Part shown: piece after piece, positions 37,566 through 46,859 of the stretch
Numbering within the stretch: position 1 is the first letter of the stretch
Layout: each line of letters opens with the position of its first letter
Program-made: the position numbers and the translations under genes
Notes under the pieces: model-generated
The model's database searches: none
What the model saw: the letters and a program-made list of their open reading frames with translations, nothing else
What the model was told of the DNA's origin: nothing
Assembly: GCA_027487865.1 (NCBI GenBank)
Contig: JAIYCT010000003.1
Coordinates: 62,001 to 126,000 of the forward strand
Length of the DNA stretch: 64,000 nt
DNA from: Microbacteriaceae bacterium
Lineage (GTDB): Bacteria > Actinomycetota > Actinomycetes > Actinomycetales > Microbacteriaceae
Direction of reading: 5' to 3'

Positions 37566-38302
37566 TGCTTGAGGAAATTCGCAAAGACATACGTTCCTTT
37601 GCACGCCCGGCTCACGCAATTGACCTGGCTTGGTTCTATAAAACCGGACCCGGTGAGTATGGCGAGGGAGATAAGTTCCTGGGCGTCAAAGTTCCCGAAA
37701 CCAGGGCCATTGCCCGTGAATACAAAAACGCCAGCTGGGAAACAATCCGAGAGCTTTCTAAAGGCGAGTATCACGAGGACCGCCTTTGCGCGGTTGTGAT
37801 TCTGACTACCCAGTACGAAAAGGCCAAAGACAAAGACTTACGTACTGACCTATTCGAGAAATACCTCAGTCTTTACGATTCGGGCTGTATCAACAGCTGG
37901 GACCTGGTTGACGTATCGGCCAATCGCTTCGGCAGAGAACTAATTGATGACCCAAAGGCCATTGAGTTTTTGCTCAAGCGCGCTAAGTCCAAAAACCTTT
38001 GGATTCAACGCAGTGCTGTGATTCTCACCTTCCCGATGATTGCGCAGTTTGATATGGCCCCAACTTTGGCTATCTGCGAAGAGTTGCTCGATCACCCGCA
38101 CGATCTAATCCACAAAGCCGTTGGTTGGTCACTTCGCGAAGTTGGCAAAAAAGATTTGCGCGCGTTGCGCGATTTTCTAGAGCAGCATTCCGCGACCATG
38201 CCTAGAACCGCACTTAGATATGCGATTGAGAAGCTCTCCGAGAAAGATCGTCAGGACTGGCTTAGTCGGAAAGCTCAAGCACAACAGGAACGTGGTCGCT
38301 AG
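37565..38302 (+). CDS. DNA alkylation repair protein, AlkD-like
   Basis: HEAT-like repeat glycosylase that removes N3- and N7-alkylated bases. It is 245 residues, all helical, with family landmarks KFLGVKVPETR, SGCINSWDLVD (the catalytic Asp region) and HKAVGWSLREVGKKD. The ATG overlaps the channel stop codon (TAATG). Its last 41 bases overlap the convergent exonuclease III gene. Confidence 0.92.
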   Translation: MLEEIRKDIRSFARPAHAIDLAWFYKTGPGEYGEGDKFLGVKVPETRAIAREYKNASWETIRELSKGEYHEDRLCAVVILTTQYEKAKDKDLRTDLFEKYLSLYDSGCINSWDLVDVSANRFGRELIDDPKAIEFLLKRAKSKNLWIQRSAVILTFPMIAQFDMAPTLAICEELLDHPHDLIHKAVGWSLREVGKKDLRALRDFLEQHSATMPRTALRYAIEKLSEKDRQDWLSRKAQAQQERGR

Positions 38303-39041
38303 GACCCTCGCCCTTGCGCTCATCGCGCTCGATGGATGCCCCAACAACCTTTTCGGTGAGGGATTCAGAGGTTAGGCAGAAGTCAATTCGCATGCCGTTG
38401 TTCTTTGGGAAGCAAAGATCTTTGTAATCCCAGTAGGTGTATTGGCCGGGGACTAGTTCGCGAACAGTATCGACAAGACCAATTTGCTCAAAGGCTTCAA
38501 AGGCCTGGCGCTCCGGTTCTGAGATGTGAGTTTCGAACATCGAAAGGTCGTAAACATCACTATCCAATGGCGCGATATTGAAATCGCCCATTAGGCAAAG
38601 GTCCAAGTCGGGGCTTGCTTCGAGCTGCTCAGCGGTATTGGCAACCAAGCGATCTAGAAACTCCAACTTGTATTCCATGTGTGGGTCTTCAAGACCACGG
38701 CCGTGGGGAACGTAGAGCGACCAAATTCTCACGCCATTGAAAGTTGCACCTATTGCCCTGGCCTCAACGACATCTTTGAACTGAGGCTGGTCGGTGAATG
38801 AGAACTCGATGTCCTCAGGTTCCAAATCTGCGCGGTAGGCGAATGCAACGCCATTCCACTGGTTTAGACCGTGGGCTACGACCTTGTAACCAATGGCCTC
38901 AAAGTCGGCATAGGGAAACTGCTCCGGCTTGCACTTAATCTCCTGCATGCCAAGCACATCAATTTGGGTGCGCTCCAAAAACTGAGTCACTCTTGGGCTT
39001 CGAGCTCGAACAGAGTTGACATTCCAGGTTGCGATTTTCAC
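38262..39041 (-). CDS. xthA: Exodeoxyribonuclease III
   Basis: AP endonuclease and 3'-exonuclease of base excision repair. It is 259 residues with the metal-binding MKIATWNVNSVRAR at 1-14, MQEIKCKPEQFP, the catalytic MGDFNIAPLD, and C-terminal GPSDHVPVV. A GAGGTG site lies before the ATG. Its 3' end overlaps the alkD-like gene, giving two convergent repair genes. Confidence 0.96.
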   Translation of the reverse strand: MKIATWNVNSVRARSPRVTQFLERTQIDVLGMQEIKCKPEQFPYADFEAIGYKVVAHGLNQWNGVAFAYRADLEPEDIEFSFTDQPQFKDVVEARAIGATFNGVRIWSLYVPHGRGLEDPHMEYKLEFLDRLVANTAEQLEASPDLDLCLMGDFNIAPLDSDVYDLSMFETHISEPERQAFEAFEQIGLVDTVRELVPGQYTYWDYKDLCFPKNNGMRIDFCLTSESLTEKVVGASIERDERKGEGPSDHVPVVLELSD

Positions 39042-39068
39042 CTCACAACTCTAACCAGCAAACCTTGC

Positions 39069-39074
39069 TAGCCT
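39069..39074 (+). promoter_or_regulatory. -10 hexamer of a probable leaderless promoter (pyrE)
   Basis: TAGCCT ends six bases before the ATG at 39081. Confidence 0.5.
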
Positions 39075-39080
39075 TGGCAC

Positions 39081-39644
39081 ATGACCTTCACCGCTCCGGA
39101 TAAGCCACGACTTGTTGAACTTATAAAAGAGCTCGCAATCGTTCACGGCAAGGTGACACTTTCCTCTGGCATTGAGGCCGACTACTACGTAGACCTTCGC
39201 CGAGCCACCCTGCACCACGAGGCTTCGCCTTTGATTGGCAAGGTCATGCTCAAGCTTTTGGATGACAACGGATTTGGTGATGTTGATGCAGCCGGTGGTC
39301 TGACCATGGGTGCAGACCCGGTGGCAAATGCTTTGCTGCACCAGGCTGCAGCTCAGGGTCGCACACTCGATGCCTTTGTAGTTCGAAAGCAGGCCAAGGC
39401 ACACGGCATGGGCCGCCAGGTTGAGGGCCCAAGCGTTGTTGGTAAGCGGGTTGTGGTTTTGGAAGACACTTCAACCACCGGTGGGTCACCACTTACTGCA
39501 GCCGAGGCCCTTAAGGCAGCCGGTGCGAATGTGGTGGCGGTGGCAACAGTTGTGGATCGCGACACCGGAGCACGCCAGGCGATTGAAGCCGCGGGCTTTG
39601 CCTATTTGACCGCGATTACCCTAGAAGACCTAGGTCTAAATTAG
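39081..39644 (+). CDS. pyrE: Orotate phosphoribosyltransferase
   Basis: Joins orotate and PRPP to form OMP in pyrimidine synthesis. It is 187 residues with the PRPP-binding loop VVVLEDTSTTGGSP at about 127-140, LSSGIEADYYVDLR near the N-terminus and FVVRKQAKAHG. It overlaps the convergent HAD phosphatase gene by nine bases. Confidence 0.96.
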   Translation: MTFTAPDKPRLVELIKELAIVHGKVTLSSGIEADYYVDLRRATLHHEASPLIGKVMLKLLDDNGFGDVDAAGGLTMGADPVANALLHQAAAQGRTLDAFVVRKQAKAHGMGRQVEGPSVVGKRVVVLEDTSTTGGSPLTAAEALKAAGANVVAVATVVDRDTGARQAIEAAGFAYLTAITLEDLGLN

Positions 39645-40406
39645 ATCTGCCACCGAGTTCAAAATCTCAGTTGGTCTAAACGGATACTTGGCAATTTCAG
39701 TATCGTCCGAGATTCCGGTCATCACCAAGATGGTGTGAAGGCCAGCTTCAATACCCGCAACAATGTCGGTGTCCATGCGGTCACCGATCATCGCGGTGTC
39801 CTCGGAGTGGACATTGATCTTGTTCATTGCGCTTCTAAACATCATCGGGTTCGGCTTACCAACGATGTACGGGGCCTTGCCGGTGGCAGCTGTTATCAAA
39901 GCCGCCACCGAACCGGTGGCGGGAAGCGGGCCATCGGCGGAAGGCCCGGTGACATCTGGGTTGGTGGCGATGAATCTTGCACCCTTACCAATTAGGCGAA
40001 CCGCCTTGGTCAGTGCCTCAAAACTTAGGTTTCTGGTTTCGCCCAAGACCACGTAATCCGGGTCGACCTCGGTCATCACGTAGCCGATTTCGTGCATCGC
40101 GGTGGTGAGACCAACTTCGCCAATCACAAATGCGGTGCCGTGCGGTTTTTGGGACTTTACAAAATCTGCCGTGGCAAGTGCTGAGGTGTAGATGCGCTCC
40201 TCAGGAACGTCCAGGCCTCCGGATTGCAGCCTGGCTGCCAAATCTCTCGGGGTGAAAGCAGAGTTATTTGTCAACACCAAAAACTCGGTGCCATCGTCCT
40301 GCCACTTTTTGATCAGCTCAACAGCGCCAGGAATAGGCATTCCCTCGTGCCAAAGCACGCCATCCATGTCGGTTAGCCAGTTTTTTACTCTTGAACGCCC
40401 AGTCAT
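39636..40406 (-). CDS. HAD-IIA family phosphatase (NagD-like)
   Basis: It is 256 residues. HAD motifs: the catalytic Asp in LTDMDGVLWHEG at about 12-23, LVLTNNS, and the C-terminal MIGDRMDTDIVAGIEAG. The IIA cap lies between. NagD-like enzymes dephosphorylate nucleotides or sugar phosphates; the substrate here is unknown. A -10 hexamer lies six bases before the ATG, overlapping the divergent SpoU promoter region. Confidence 0.93.
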   Translation of the reverse strand: MTGRSRVKNWLTDMDGVLWHEGMPIPGAVELIKKWQDDGTEFLVLTNNSAFTPRDLAARLQSGGLDVPEERIYTSALATADFVKSQKPHGTAFVIGEVGLTTAMHEIGYVMTEVDPDYVVLGETRNLSFEALTKAVRLIGKGARFIATNPDVTGPSADGPLPATGSVAALITAATGKAPYIVGKPNPMMFRSAMNKINVHSEDTAMIGDRMDTDIVAGIEAGLHTILVMTGISDDTEIAKYPFRPTEILNSVADLI

Positions 40407-40412
40407 AGCTCA

Positions 40413-40418
40413 AGCCTA
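40413..40418 (-). promoter_or_regulatory. -10 hexamer of a probable leaderless promoter (HAD gene)
   Basis: TAGGCT on the minus strand ends six bases before the ATG at 40406. A second TAGGCT on the plus strand begins five bases away. Confidence 0.55.
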
Positions 40419-40422
40419 GCTT

Positions 40423-40428
40423 TAGGCT
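40423..40428 (+). promoter_or_regulatory. -10 hexamer of a probable leaderless promoter (SpoU gene)
   Basis: TAGGCT ends seven bases before the GTG at 40436. Only 29 bases separate the start codons of the two divergent genes. Confidence 0.55.
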
Positions 40429-40435
40429 TAGCCCA

Positions 40436-41101
40436 GTGAATGAAGAAAAAGAAAACGCCACTGGAACCCATGAACAATCCACCTGGGGAGTAGGGCCATA
40501 CTCGGGAGATCCAACCAAGGACCCAAACTATTCAAAGTTTGACCCAGAGCTTTTGGCCAATGGCGACACCAGAAACGTGATTGATGTCTATCGCTACTGG
40601 TCAATGGAGGCGATTGTTGCCGACTTGGACACCAAGCGTCACGGCTATCACGTTGCCATCGAGAACTGGCAGCACGATCTAAACATTGGTTCGATCGTGA
40701 GAACCGCAAATGCCTTTATGGCAAAAGAAGTCCACATTATCGGTAATCGCCGCTGGAACCGTCGCGGTGCAATGGTTACCGACCGCTACCAGCACGTCAC
40801 CCACCGCCCAGACGTTGAGAGCCTTATTGAGTGGGCAAAGACTGCAAGCTCAACCGGCGGAAAGCTTCCAATCATTGCAATCGACAATGTTCCGGGCTGC
40901 AAGCAGATTGAAAATGTGCAACTTCCAAAAGAGTGCGTATTCCTATTTGGCCAGGAAGGCCCGGGGCTATCGCAGGCAGCGCTTGATGGTGCGGACATGG
41001 TGTTGGAGATTGTGCAGTTTGGTTCCACCAGATCAATCAATGCATCGGCAGCTGCTGCAATAACCATGCACTCTTGGGTGATGCAGCACGTTTTTAGTTA
41101 G
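40436..41101 (+). CDS. SpoU-type (TrmH family) RNA 2'-O-methyltransferase
   Basis: It is 221 residues with a GTG start. The SPOUT knot motifs are present: NIGSIVRTANAF (motif 1), FGQEGPGLS (motif 2) and STRSINASAAAAI (motif 3), at about 85-210. It methylates ribose in tRNA or rRNA; the target base is not predictable. The N-terminal ~60 residues are low in hydrophobics and poorly conserved. It is followed by purA after 53 bases. Confidence 0.92.
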   Translation: MNEEKENATGTHEQSTWGVGPYSGDPTKDPNYSKFDPELLANGDTRNVIDVYRYWSMEAIVADLDTKRHGYHVAIENWQHDLNIGSIVRTANAFMAKEVHIIGNRRWNRRGAMVTDRYQHVTHRPDVESLIEWAKTASSTGGKLPIIAIDNVPGCKQIENVQLPKECVFLFGQEGPGLSQAALDGADMVLEIVQFGSTRSINASAAAAITMHSWVMQHVFS

Positions 41102-41108
41102 AATTGTG

Positions 41109-41127
41109 TCAGGGCCATTCGCCCTGA
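41109..41127 (+). repeat. Hairpin in the spacer before purA
   Basis: TCAGGGC and GCCCTGA form a 7-bp perfect stem with a 5-base loop between the SpoU-type gene and purA, 27 bases before the purA ATG. No T-run follows, so it could be a leader structure of purA or a weak 3' hairpin. Confidence 0.5.
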
Positions 41128-42441
<1,314 letters not shown>

Positions 42442-42455
42442 TTAGAGAACATCTA

Positions 42456-43028
42456 ATGGCCGCAAACGGTAAGCCCGAAGATCTAGATGCAATTCCATAT
42501 CCGGATGAGGCATTTAACTCATGGGGCGCGGCTGCGGTTGGAATCGACCCGTTAGCAGCCAGCTTCACCTCGGTGCCATACCAGCCGGTAAGACCTCACG
42601 TTCCGTTCTATCGCTTTGTCTCTTACCCAGACATTCTCGACTTGCGCAAAGCCGGCTATGAGATGGAGCGCTTTGTCCCACTGTTTGATCAGCTGGAGGA
42701 TGTTCGCTATCGCGATGCGCTGGCACTTTCTGCGATGCTGCACCACCCGAACCCAGCGCTGCCTTGGAACCCAAGACGTGCGAAGGAAATCGAGCTTGAT
42801 GTAAGAAGCCAATTACACGAACACGGCCTTGGTGAGATTCCAACACTTCTCCGAAGGTTCTTGGGCAAGGCTTTCCCGAATGACACCGTTAGTTATTTGA
42901 CGGTTGATCTGACCCATGTCTTTTATTGGGCATGTGTTGCAGAGCTAGCCGACGATTTGGTTTGGCGTAATCCAAACTTGGGCTGGAAGGCTGAATACCT
43001 AAGGTTTCCGGTTCGAACCCTGGGTTAG
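42456..43028 (+). CDS. Conserved-looking hypothetical protein after purA
   Basis: It is 190 residues, soluble, with no signal peptide or membrane segment. I do not recognise the family. It is rich in Pro and aromatic residues; the N-terminus (about 1-50) looks flexible and the rest alpha-helical. The gap to purA is 14 bases on the same strand, so it is probably co-transcribed with it. Its stop overlaps the convergent nudix gene by four bases. Confidence 0.7.
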   Translation: MAANGKPEDLDAIPYPDEAFNSWGAAAVGIDPLAASFTSVPYQPVRPHVPFYRFVSYPDILDLRKAGYEMERFVPLFDQLEDVRYRDALALSAMLHHPNPALPWNPRRAKEIELDVRSQLHEHGLGEIPTLLRRFLGKAFPNDTVSYLTVDLTHVFYWACVAELADDLVWRNPNLGWKAEYLRFPVRTLG

Positions 43029-43408
43029 CAAAAAGGAATCAGAATCCTTTTCAGGGCTGGAAGATCAGGTTCTGCCCAGTCCAATTTTGAAAGTTCGCTC
43101 TCTGGCACCCAGCGCAATTCCGAGTGATCGGTTGAGTGGGTTGGTTTATCTCCCTGCAGGTCACAGACAAAGGTGACTAGGTCGATATCCCCCGTGGTGG
43201 TGCGATCAAACATTCGCCGAACCACAATTTCGACACCTAATTCTTCTTGAATTTCACGAACGATCGCGTCTTCTAAAGGTTCATTGGCTTCGGGCTTGCC
43301 GCCGGGAAACTCCCACTTATTGGCAGCGGCTTTCCAATCACCACGTTTAGCGCAGAGGTAATTGTGTTCAGAGTCCTGAATGATTGCGGCGACGACCAAA
43401 GTTGTCAT
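43025..43408 (-). CDS. Nudix hydrolase, MutT-like (8-oxo-dGTP type)
   Basis: It is 127 residues with a nudix box running from GGKPEANEPLEDAI to REIQEELGV at about 36-58 and the N-terminal VVAAIIQDSEHNYLCAKR of MutT/NudG-type enzymes that sanitise oxidised nucleotides. The exact substrate is inferred from the family. TAGTCT lies six bases before the ATG. Confidence 0.9.
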   Translation of the reverse strand: MTTLVVAAIIQDSEHNYLCAKRGDWKAAANKWEFPGGKPEANEPLEDAIVREIQEELGVEIVVRRMFDRTTTGDIDLVTFVCDLQGDKPTHSTDHSELRWVPESELSKLDWAEPDLPALKRILIPFC

Positions 43409-43414
43409 ATTGAA

Positions 43415-43420
43415 AGACTA
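43415..43420 (-). promoter_or_regulatory. -10 hexamer of a probable leaderless promoter (MutT-like gene)
   Basis: TAGTCT on the minus strand ends six bases before the ATG at 43408. Confidence 0.5.
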
Positions 43421-43436
43421 GCTCTGGTGTTGTGAA

Positions 43437-43919
43437 CTACTTAGGTAGGTTCGCCTCAATCAGCTCGACGATCTTCGCGTCGTCAGGAAGCATGTTTGGG
43501 CGGAAGCGGTGGATCTCGCCGTTTGGTAGCACTAGGTACTTTTCGAAATTCCAAAGAACCGGACCTGCAAGACCCATTGCGTCCTTGGTCTTTACCAATT
43601 GCTTGTAGAGCTCGTGGCGCTTACGACCGTTGACGTCTGCCTTCTGAGTCATTGGGAAAGTTACTCCCCAGGTTGCCGAGCAATACTCACCAATCGAGTC
43701 GTTGTCCTTCAGTTCCTGCATGAAAGAGCCCGATGGGACACCCAGCACACTGAAGCCGCGGTCCTGGTATTTCTTCTGCAGCTGCTCGAGCTGCTCATAC
43801 TGCGGGGAGAGACCGCAGCGTGAGGCGACATTCACGATTAGTAAGAGCTGACCCTTGAACTCAGAGAGGTTTCTAGGTTGGCCATTCAGCATGGTCAGTG
43901 GCACGTCGTAATTAAGCAT
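43437..43919 (-). CDS. Glutathione peroxidase family protein
   Basis: Thiol peroxidase; bacterial members are usually reduced by thioredoxin, which is encoded in this window. It is 160 residues. The peroxidatic Cys35 is in VASRCGLSPQYEQL, the probable resolving Cys80 in GEYCSATWGVTFPM, and Trp123-Asn124 in LWNFEKYL. The Gln of the usual catalytic tetrad (normally in PCNQF) is replaced: the segment reads PSGSF, with Ser65 in its place. Confidence 0.9.
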   Translation of the reverse strand: MLNYDVPLTMLNGQPRNLSEFKGQLLLIVNVASRCGLSPQYEQLEQLQKKYQDRGFSVLGVPSGSFMQELKDNDSIGEYCSATWGVTFPMTQKADVNGRKRHELYKQLVKTKDAMGLAGPVLWNFEKYLVLPNGEIHRFRPNMLPDDAKIVELIEANLPK

Positions 43920-44040
43920 GGTTTTGATAACCCCTTACGGGGTAAATAAATTTCAGGCCTAGAATCAAGGCGAGGACAATCACGTTCCCCCACCGCTAGT
44001 TCACAGTCCGAAATGTTTTATCCCCGAAGAATAGGTAAAG

Positions 44041-45084
44041 ATGCCAAGCACTCGCTCTCTCGTTACTAACAGCCCAGGCGCAAAGTTTGAAAAGGGAGAG
44101 CTGCCACTTAGGGAACTAACCCCCGAGATGGTCGCCGTGAAGATTCTTTTCTCCGGTATTTGCCACTCCGATATCCACCAGGCAAGAGATGAGTGGTTCG
44201 AGGGCATTTTCCCAATGGTCCCGGGGCACGAAATCGTTGGTGAGGTAACCGCTGTTGGCTCTGCCGTTACCAAGTTTGCGGTTGGCGAGCGAGTCGGTGT
44301 TGGCACATTTGTGGACTCTTGCCGCACCTGCGAATACTGCAAGTTGGGCATGCAGAACTACTGCCTAACCGGCAACGTCCAGACCTACAACGGCCGTCAC
44401 TATGACCAGACTCCAACCTATGGCGGCTATGCCCAGGACATCGTGGTCGATCAGAACTATGTGCTAAAAGTTTCTACAAAAATCGATGCTGCAGGCGCGG
44501 CACCTTTGTTGTGTGCCGGCGTCACTCTTTGGTCACCGCTCAAGCACTGGAAAGTAGGACCGGGCAAGCGGGTTGCAATCCTGGGGCTTGGTGGCCTGGG
44601 CCACATGGGCGTGAAGTTTGCAGCAGCAATGGGAGCAGAGACCTACGTGCTTGGACACTCGCCAGCCAAGGCCGCTGATGCCATTGAATTCGATGCTAAG
44701 GCATACGTCTTGACCACGGATGCGATTGAAAACCACAAGAACTTCTTCGATGTGATTATCAACACCACCAGTGCTGACCTAGATCTCGATGGCCTACTTG
44801 GCACCCTGCGAGTTGGCGGTTCAATTGTGAGCGTTGGACTTCCAGGCAGAAACCAGAGCTACAACCCATTCAGCTTGGTTACCGGACTGAAGTCAATCGC
44901 CGGTGCAAACACCGGAAACATTGCCGACACCCAGGAAATGCTGGACTTCTGCGCCGAGCACAACATCGTTTCTAACATCGAGTTGGTAGATGCTAGCGAT
45001 GCATCCGCTGTCGATGCGGCATACGAGCGCGTGGTGGATAGCGATGTTCGCTACCGCTTTGTAATTGACGCCAGCACCATCTAA
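44041..45084 (+). CDS. Zinc-dependent alcohol dehydrogenase, CAD-like
   Basis: Oxidises alcohols or reduces aldehydes with NAD(P). It is 347 residues. Catalytic zinc ligands are in GICHSDIH and GHEIVGEV; the structural zinc loop is CRTCEYCKLGMQNYC at about 96-110; the cofactor motif GLGGLGHMGVK is near 182-192. It belongs to the cinnamyl-alcohol / YahK-like group. It is followed after 12 bases by an aldo/keto reductase, so the pair may detoxify aldehydes. Confidence 0.94.
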   Translation: MPSTRSLVTNSPGAKFEKGELPLRELTPEMVAVKILFSGICHSDIHQARDEWFEGIFPMVPGHEIVGEVTAVGSAVTKFAVGERVGVGTFVDSCRTCEYCKLGMQNYCLTGNVQTYNGRHYDQTPTYGGYAQDIVVDQNYVLKVSTKIDAAGAAPLLCAGVTLWSPLKHWKVGPGKRVAILGLGGLGHMGVKFAAAMGAETYVLGHSPAKAADAIEFDAKAYVLTTDAIENHKNFFDVIINTTSADLDLDGLLGTLRVGGSIVSVGLPGRNQSYNPFSLVTGLKSIAGANTGNIADTQEMLDFCAEHNIVSNIELVDASDASAVDAAYERVVDSDVRYRFVIDASTI

Positions 45085-45096
45085 TTAGGAGCACTA

Positions 45097-46053
45097 ATGA
45101 AGCAGCACAAACTAGGTAATCGTCAGGTTTCTGCAATCGGCGTCGGTTGCATGAATGTTTCTTGGATTTGGTCAAATGGAGCTGCGCTTGATCCGGTGCG
45201 CCGCCAAGAGTCTGCCATTCCAGCGATCCACGCGGCGCTTGATGCCGGTGTGACGCTCTTGGACACCGCAGATATCTATGCCCCTACCTGGGATGCTTTT
45301 GGTCACAACGAGATCTTCGTTGCCGAGGCACTTAGAACCTGGTCCGGCACCAAGGAGCAAAAGGACAAGGTTGTTGTCGCAACCAAGGCTGGAATCTCTC
45401 GCCAGCCTGGTGAGCGCTGGGGCCGAAACGGAAGCCTGGACTACCTGCTGCGTGCAGCCGAAGCATCCGCTGGACGTTTGGGTGTTGAAAAGATTGATCT
45501 TTGGCAGCACCACCGCCTAGACCCAGAGATCGTATTCGAGACCCAGGTCGCAAATATCTTGGCCCTAAAAGAGCGCGGCATCGTTGACCAGATCGGTGTC
45601 TCGAACTATGACGCCAAGCAGCTTGAGATTGCCATCAAGATTGCCGGTGGTCCAGATGATGGCGGCATCGTTTCTATCCAGAACGAGTTCTCACCGCGCT
45701 ACCGCTACGACCTAGATGTGCTTGCAGTTTGCGAGAAGTATGGCGTTGCCTATTTGCCCTGGTCACCACTTGGCGGCATGAACAACAAAAAAGCCATCAC
45801 CGATTCCGATGCCTTTGAAGAGGTTGCCAACAAGCACAACGTCTCAAAGTATGCAATTGCTTTGGCCTGGGAAATCAAGACCTCACCGAGCGTGATTCCA
45901 ATCCCGGGAGCGACCAGAACCGAGAGCATCCTGGACTGCATTACCGCGCTTGATGTGACACTCAGTGATGAAGACTTCGAATACCTAAATGCAAACCTGC
46001 CGCAGCAGGCGGAGTATTCAAGCGAATTGGTGCCTAAGCCAGCTCACCGCTAG
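45097..46053 (+). CDS. Aldo/keto reductase
   Basis: NADPH-dependent oxidoreductase with a TIM barrel. It is 318 residues. Catalytic residues: Asp and Tyr in TLLDTADIYAP, Lys in VVATKAG, His in LWQHHRLD. The C-terminal SVIPIPGATRTESI is the cofactor phosphate loop. AGGAG lies before the ATG. It forms an operon with the alcohol dehydrogenase. Confidence 0.93.
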   Translation: MKQHKLGNRQVSAIGVGCMNVSWIWSNGAALDPVRRQESAIPAIHAALDAGVTLLDTADIYAPTWDAFGHNEIFVAEALRTWSGTKEQKDKVVVATKAGISRQPGERWGRNGSLDYLLRAAEASAGRLGVEKIDLWQHHRLDPEIVFETQVANILALKERGIVDQIGVSNYDAKQLEIAIKIAGGPDDGGIVSIQNEFSPRYRYDLDVLAVCEKYGVAYLPWSPLGGMNNKKAITDSDAFEEVANKHNVSKYAIALAWEIKTSPSVIPIPGATRTESILDCITALDVTLSDEDFEYLNANLPQQAEYSSELVPKPAHR

Positions 46054-46075
46054 CCAAAGATGTCCTTAGCCTCCC

Positions 46076-46081
46076 TAAGAT
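46076..46081 (+). promoter_or_regulatory. -10 hexamer of a probable leaderless promoter (HNH nuclease gene)
   Basis: TAAGAT ends seven bases before the GTG at 46089. Confidence 0.45.
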
Positions 46082-46088
46082 TTAGATC

Positions 46089-46856
46089 GTGAGGCTAAAT
46101 CGGGGGTCCCTTTCCATCATTGGTGGACTGGTAGTGATTATTTGGTTTGCATCGCTCTTTGGTTCTTCGGATGAGCCAGTCGAACAGGTTACATCGGCAA
46201 TTCCGACTCAGACCGTGACAAGAACTCCGACTCCAACTGCTACACCAACACTTTCCCCAATCACCGAATCGCCTAAACCCACCGAGACCAAAAAGCCGAC
46301 CACCAAACCCGCCACCGAACTAACAGACCTGCAGGTTTTGATTCCAGAGCTGGTTGTTGCTGCCGAGCAGGGTGCGGGATATGACCGTGACCTCTTTAGG
46401 CACTGGATCGATGCCGATGGCGATGGCTGCAACACCAGAAGAGAGGTGTTGATTGCCGAGGCTAAGGTCAAGCCCACTGTTTCCGGTGACTGCGACCTGT
46501 TTGGAGGTGAGTGGTACTCGGTCTATGACCAGGTGACAACCACTGATCCTTCTAGTTTTGATGTCGATCACTTCATACCGCTCAAAGAGGCATGGGACTC
46601 TGGAGCGCATGCCTGGAGTTCGGAAAAGCGTAAAGAATTTGCCAATGACCTAGGTTTTGGCGGAAGTCTTATTGCAGTCACGGCATCGTCTAACAGGTCA
46701 AAGTCAGATCGAGATCCATACGACTGGTTGCCGGTAAACACCGGCTATCGCTGCAGCTATGTCACCAACTGGGTGAAGGTAAAAATCCGCTGGGGCTTGA
46801 GTGTTGATAGTTCAGAACTTGCCATGATCAAAGAATTCGGCAAGACCTGTAAGTAG
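46089..46856 (+). CDS. Secreted or membrane-anchored HNH-type nuclease (DUF1524-like)
   Basis: It is 255 residues with a GTG start. One N-terminal hydrophobic segment (about 7-25) acts as signal or anchor, then a Thr/Pro/Lys-rich linker at about 38-75, then the nuclease domain with FDVDHFIPLKEAWDSGA (catalytic His), LIAVTASSNRSKSDRDP and DWLP, matching the DUF1524/HNH family. Five cysteines suggest disulfides outside the cell. It could degrade extracellular DNA for nutrients; that role is inferred. Confidence 0.88.
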   Translation: MRLNRGSLSIIGGLVVIIWFASLFGSSDEPVEQVTSAIPTQTVTRTPTPTATPTLSPITESPKPTETKKPTTKPATELTDLQVLIPELVVAAEQGAGYDRDLFRHWIDADGDGCNTRREVLIAEAKVKPTVSGDCDLFGGEWYSVYDQVTTTDPSSFDVDHFIPLKEAWDSGAHAWSSEKRKEFANDLGFGGSLIAVTASSNRSKSDRDPYDWLPVNTGYRCSYVTNWVKVKIRWGLSVDSSELAMIKEFGKTCK

Positions 46857-46859
46857 TAA

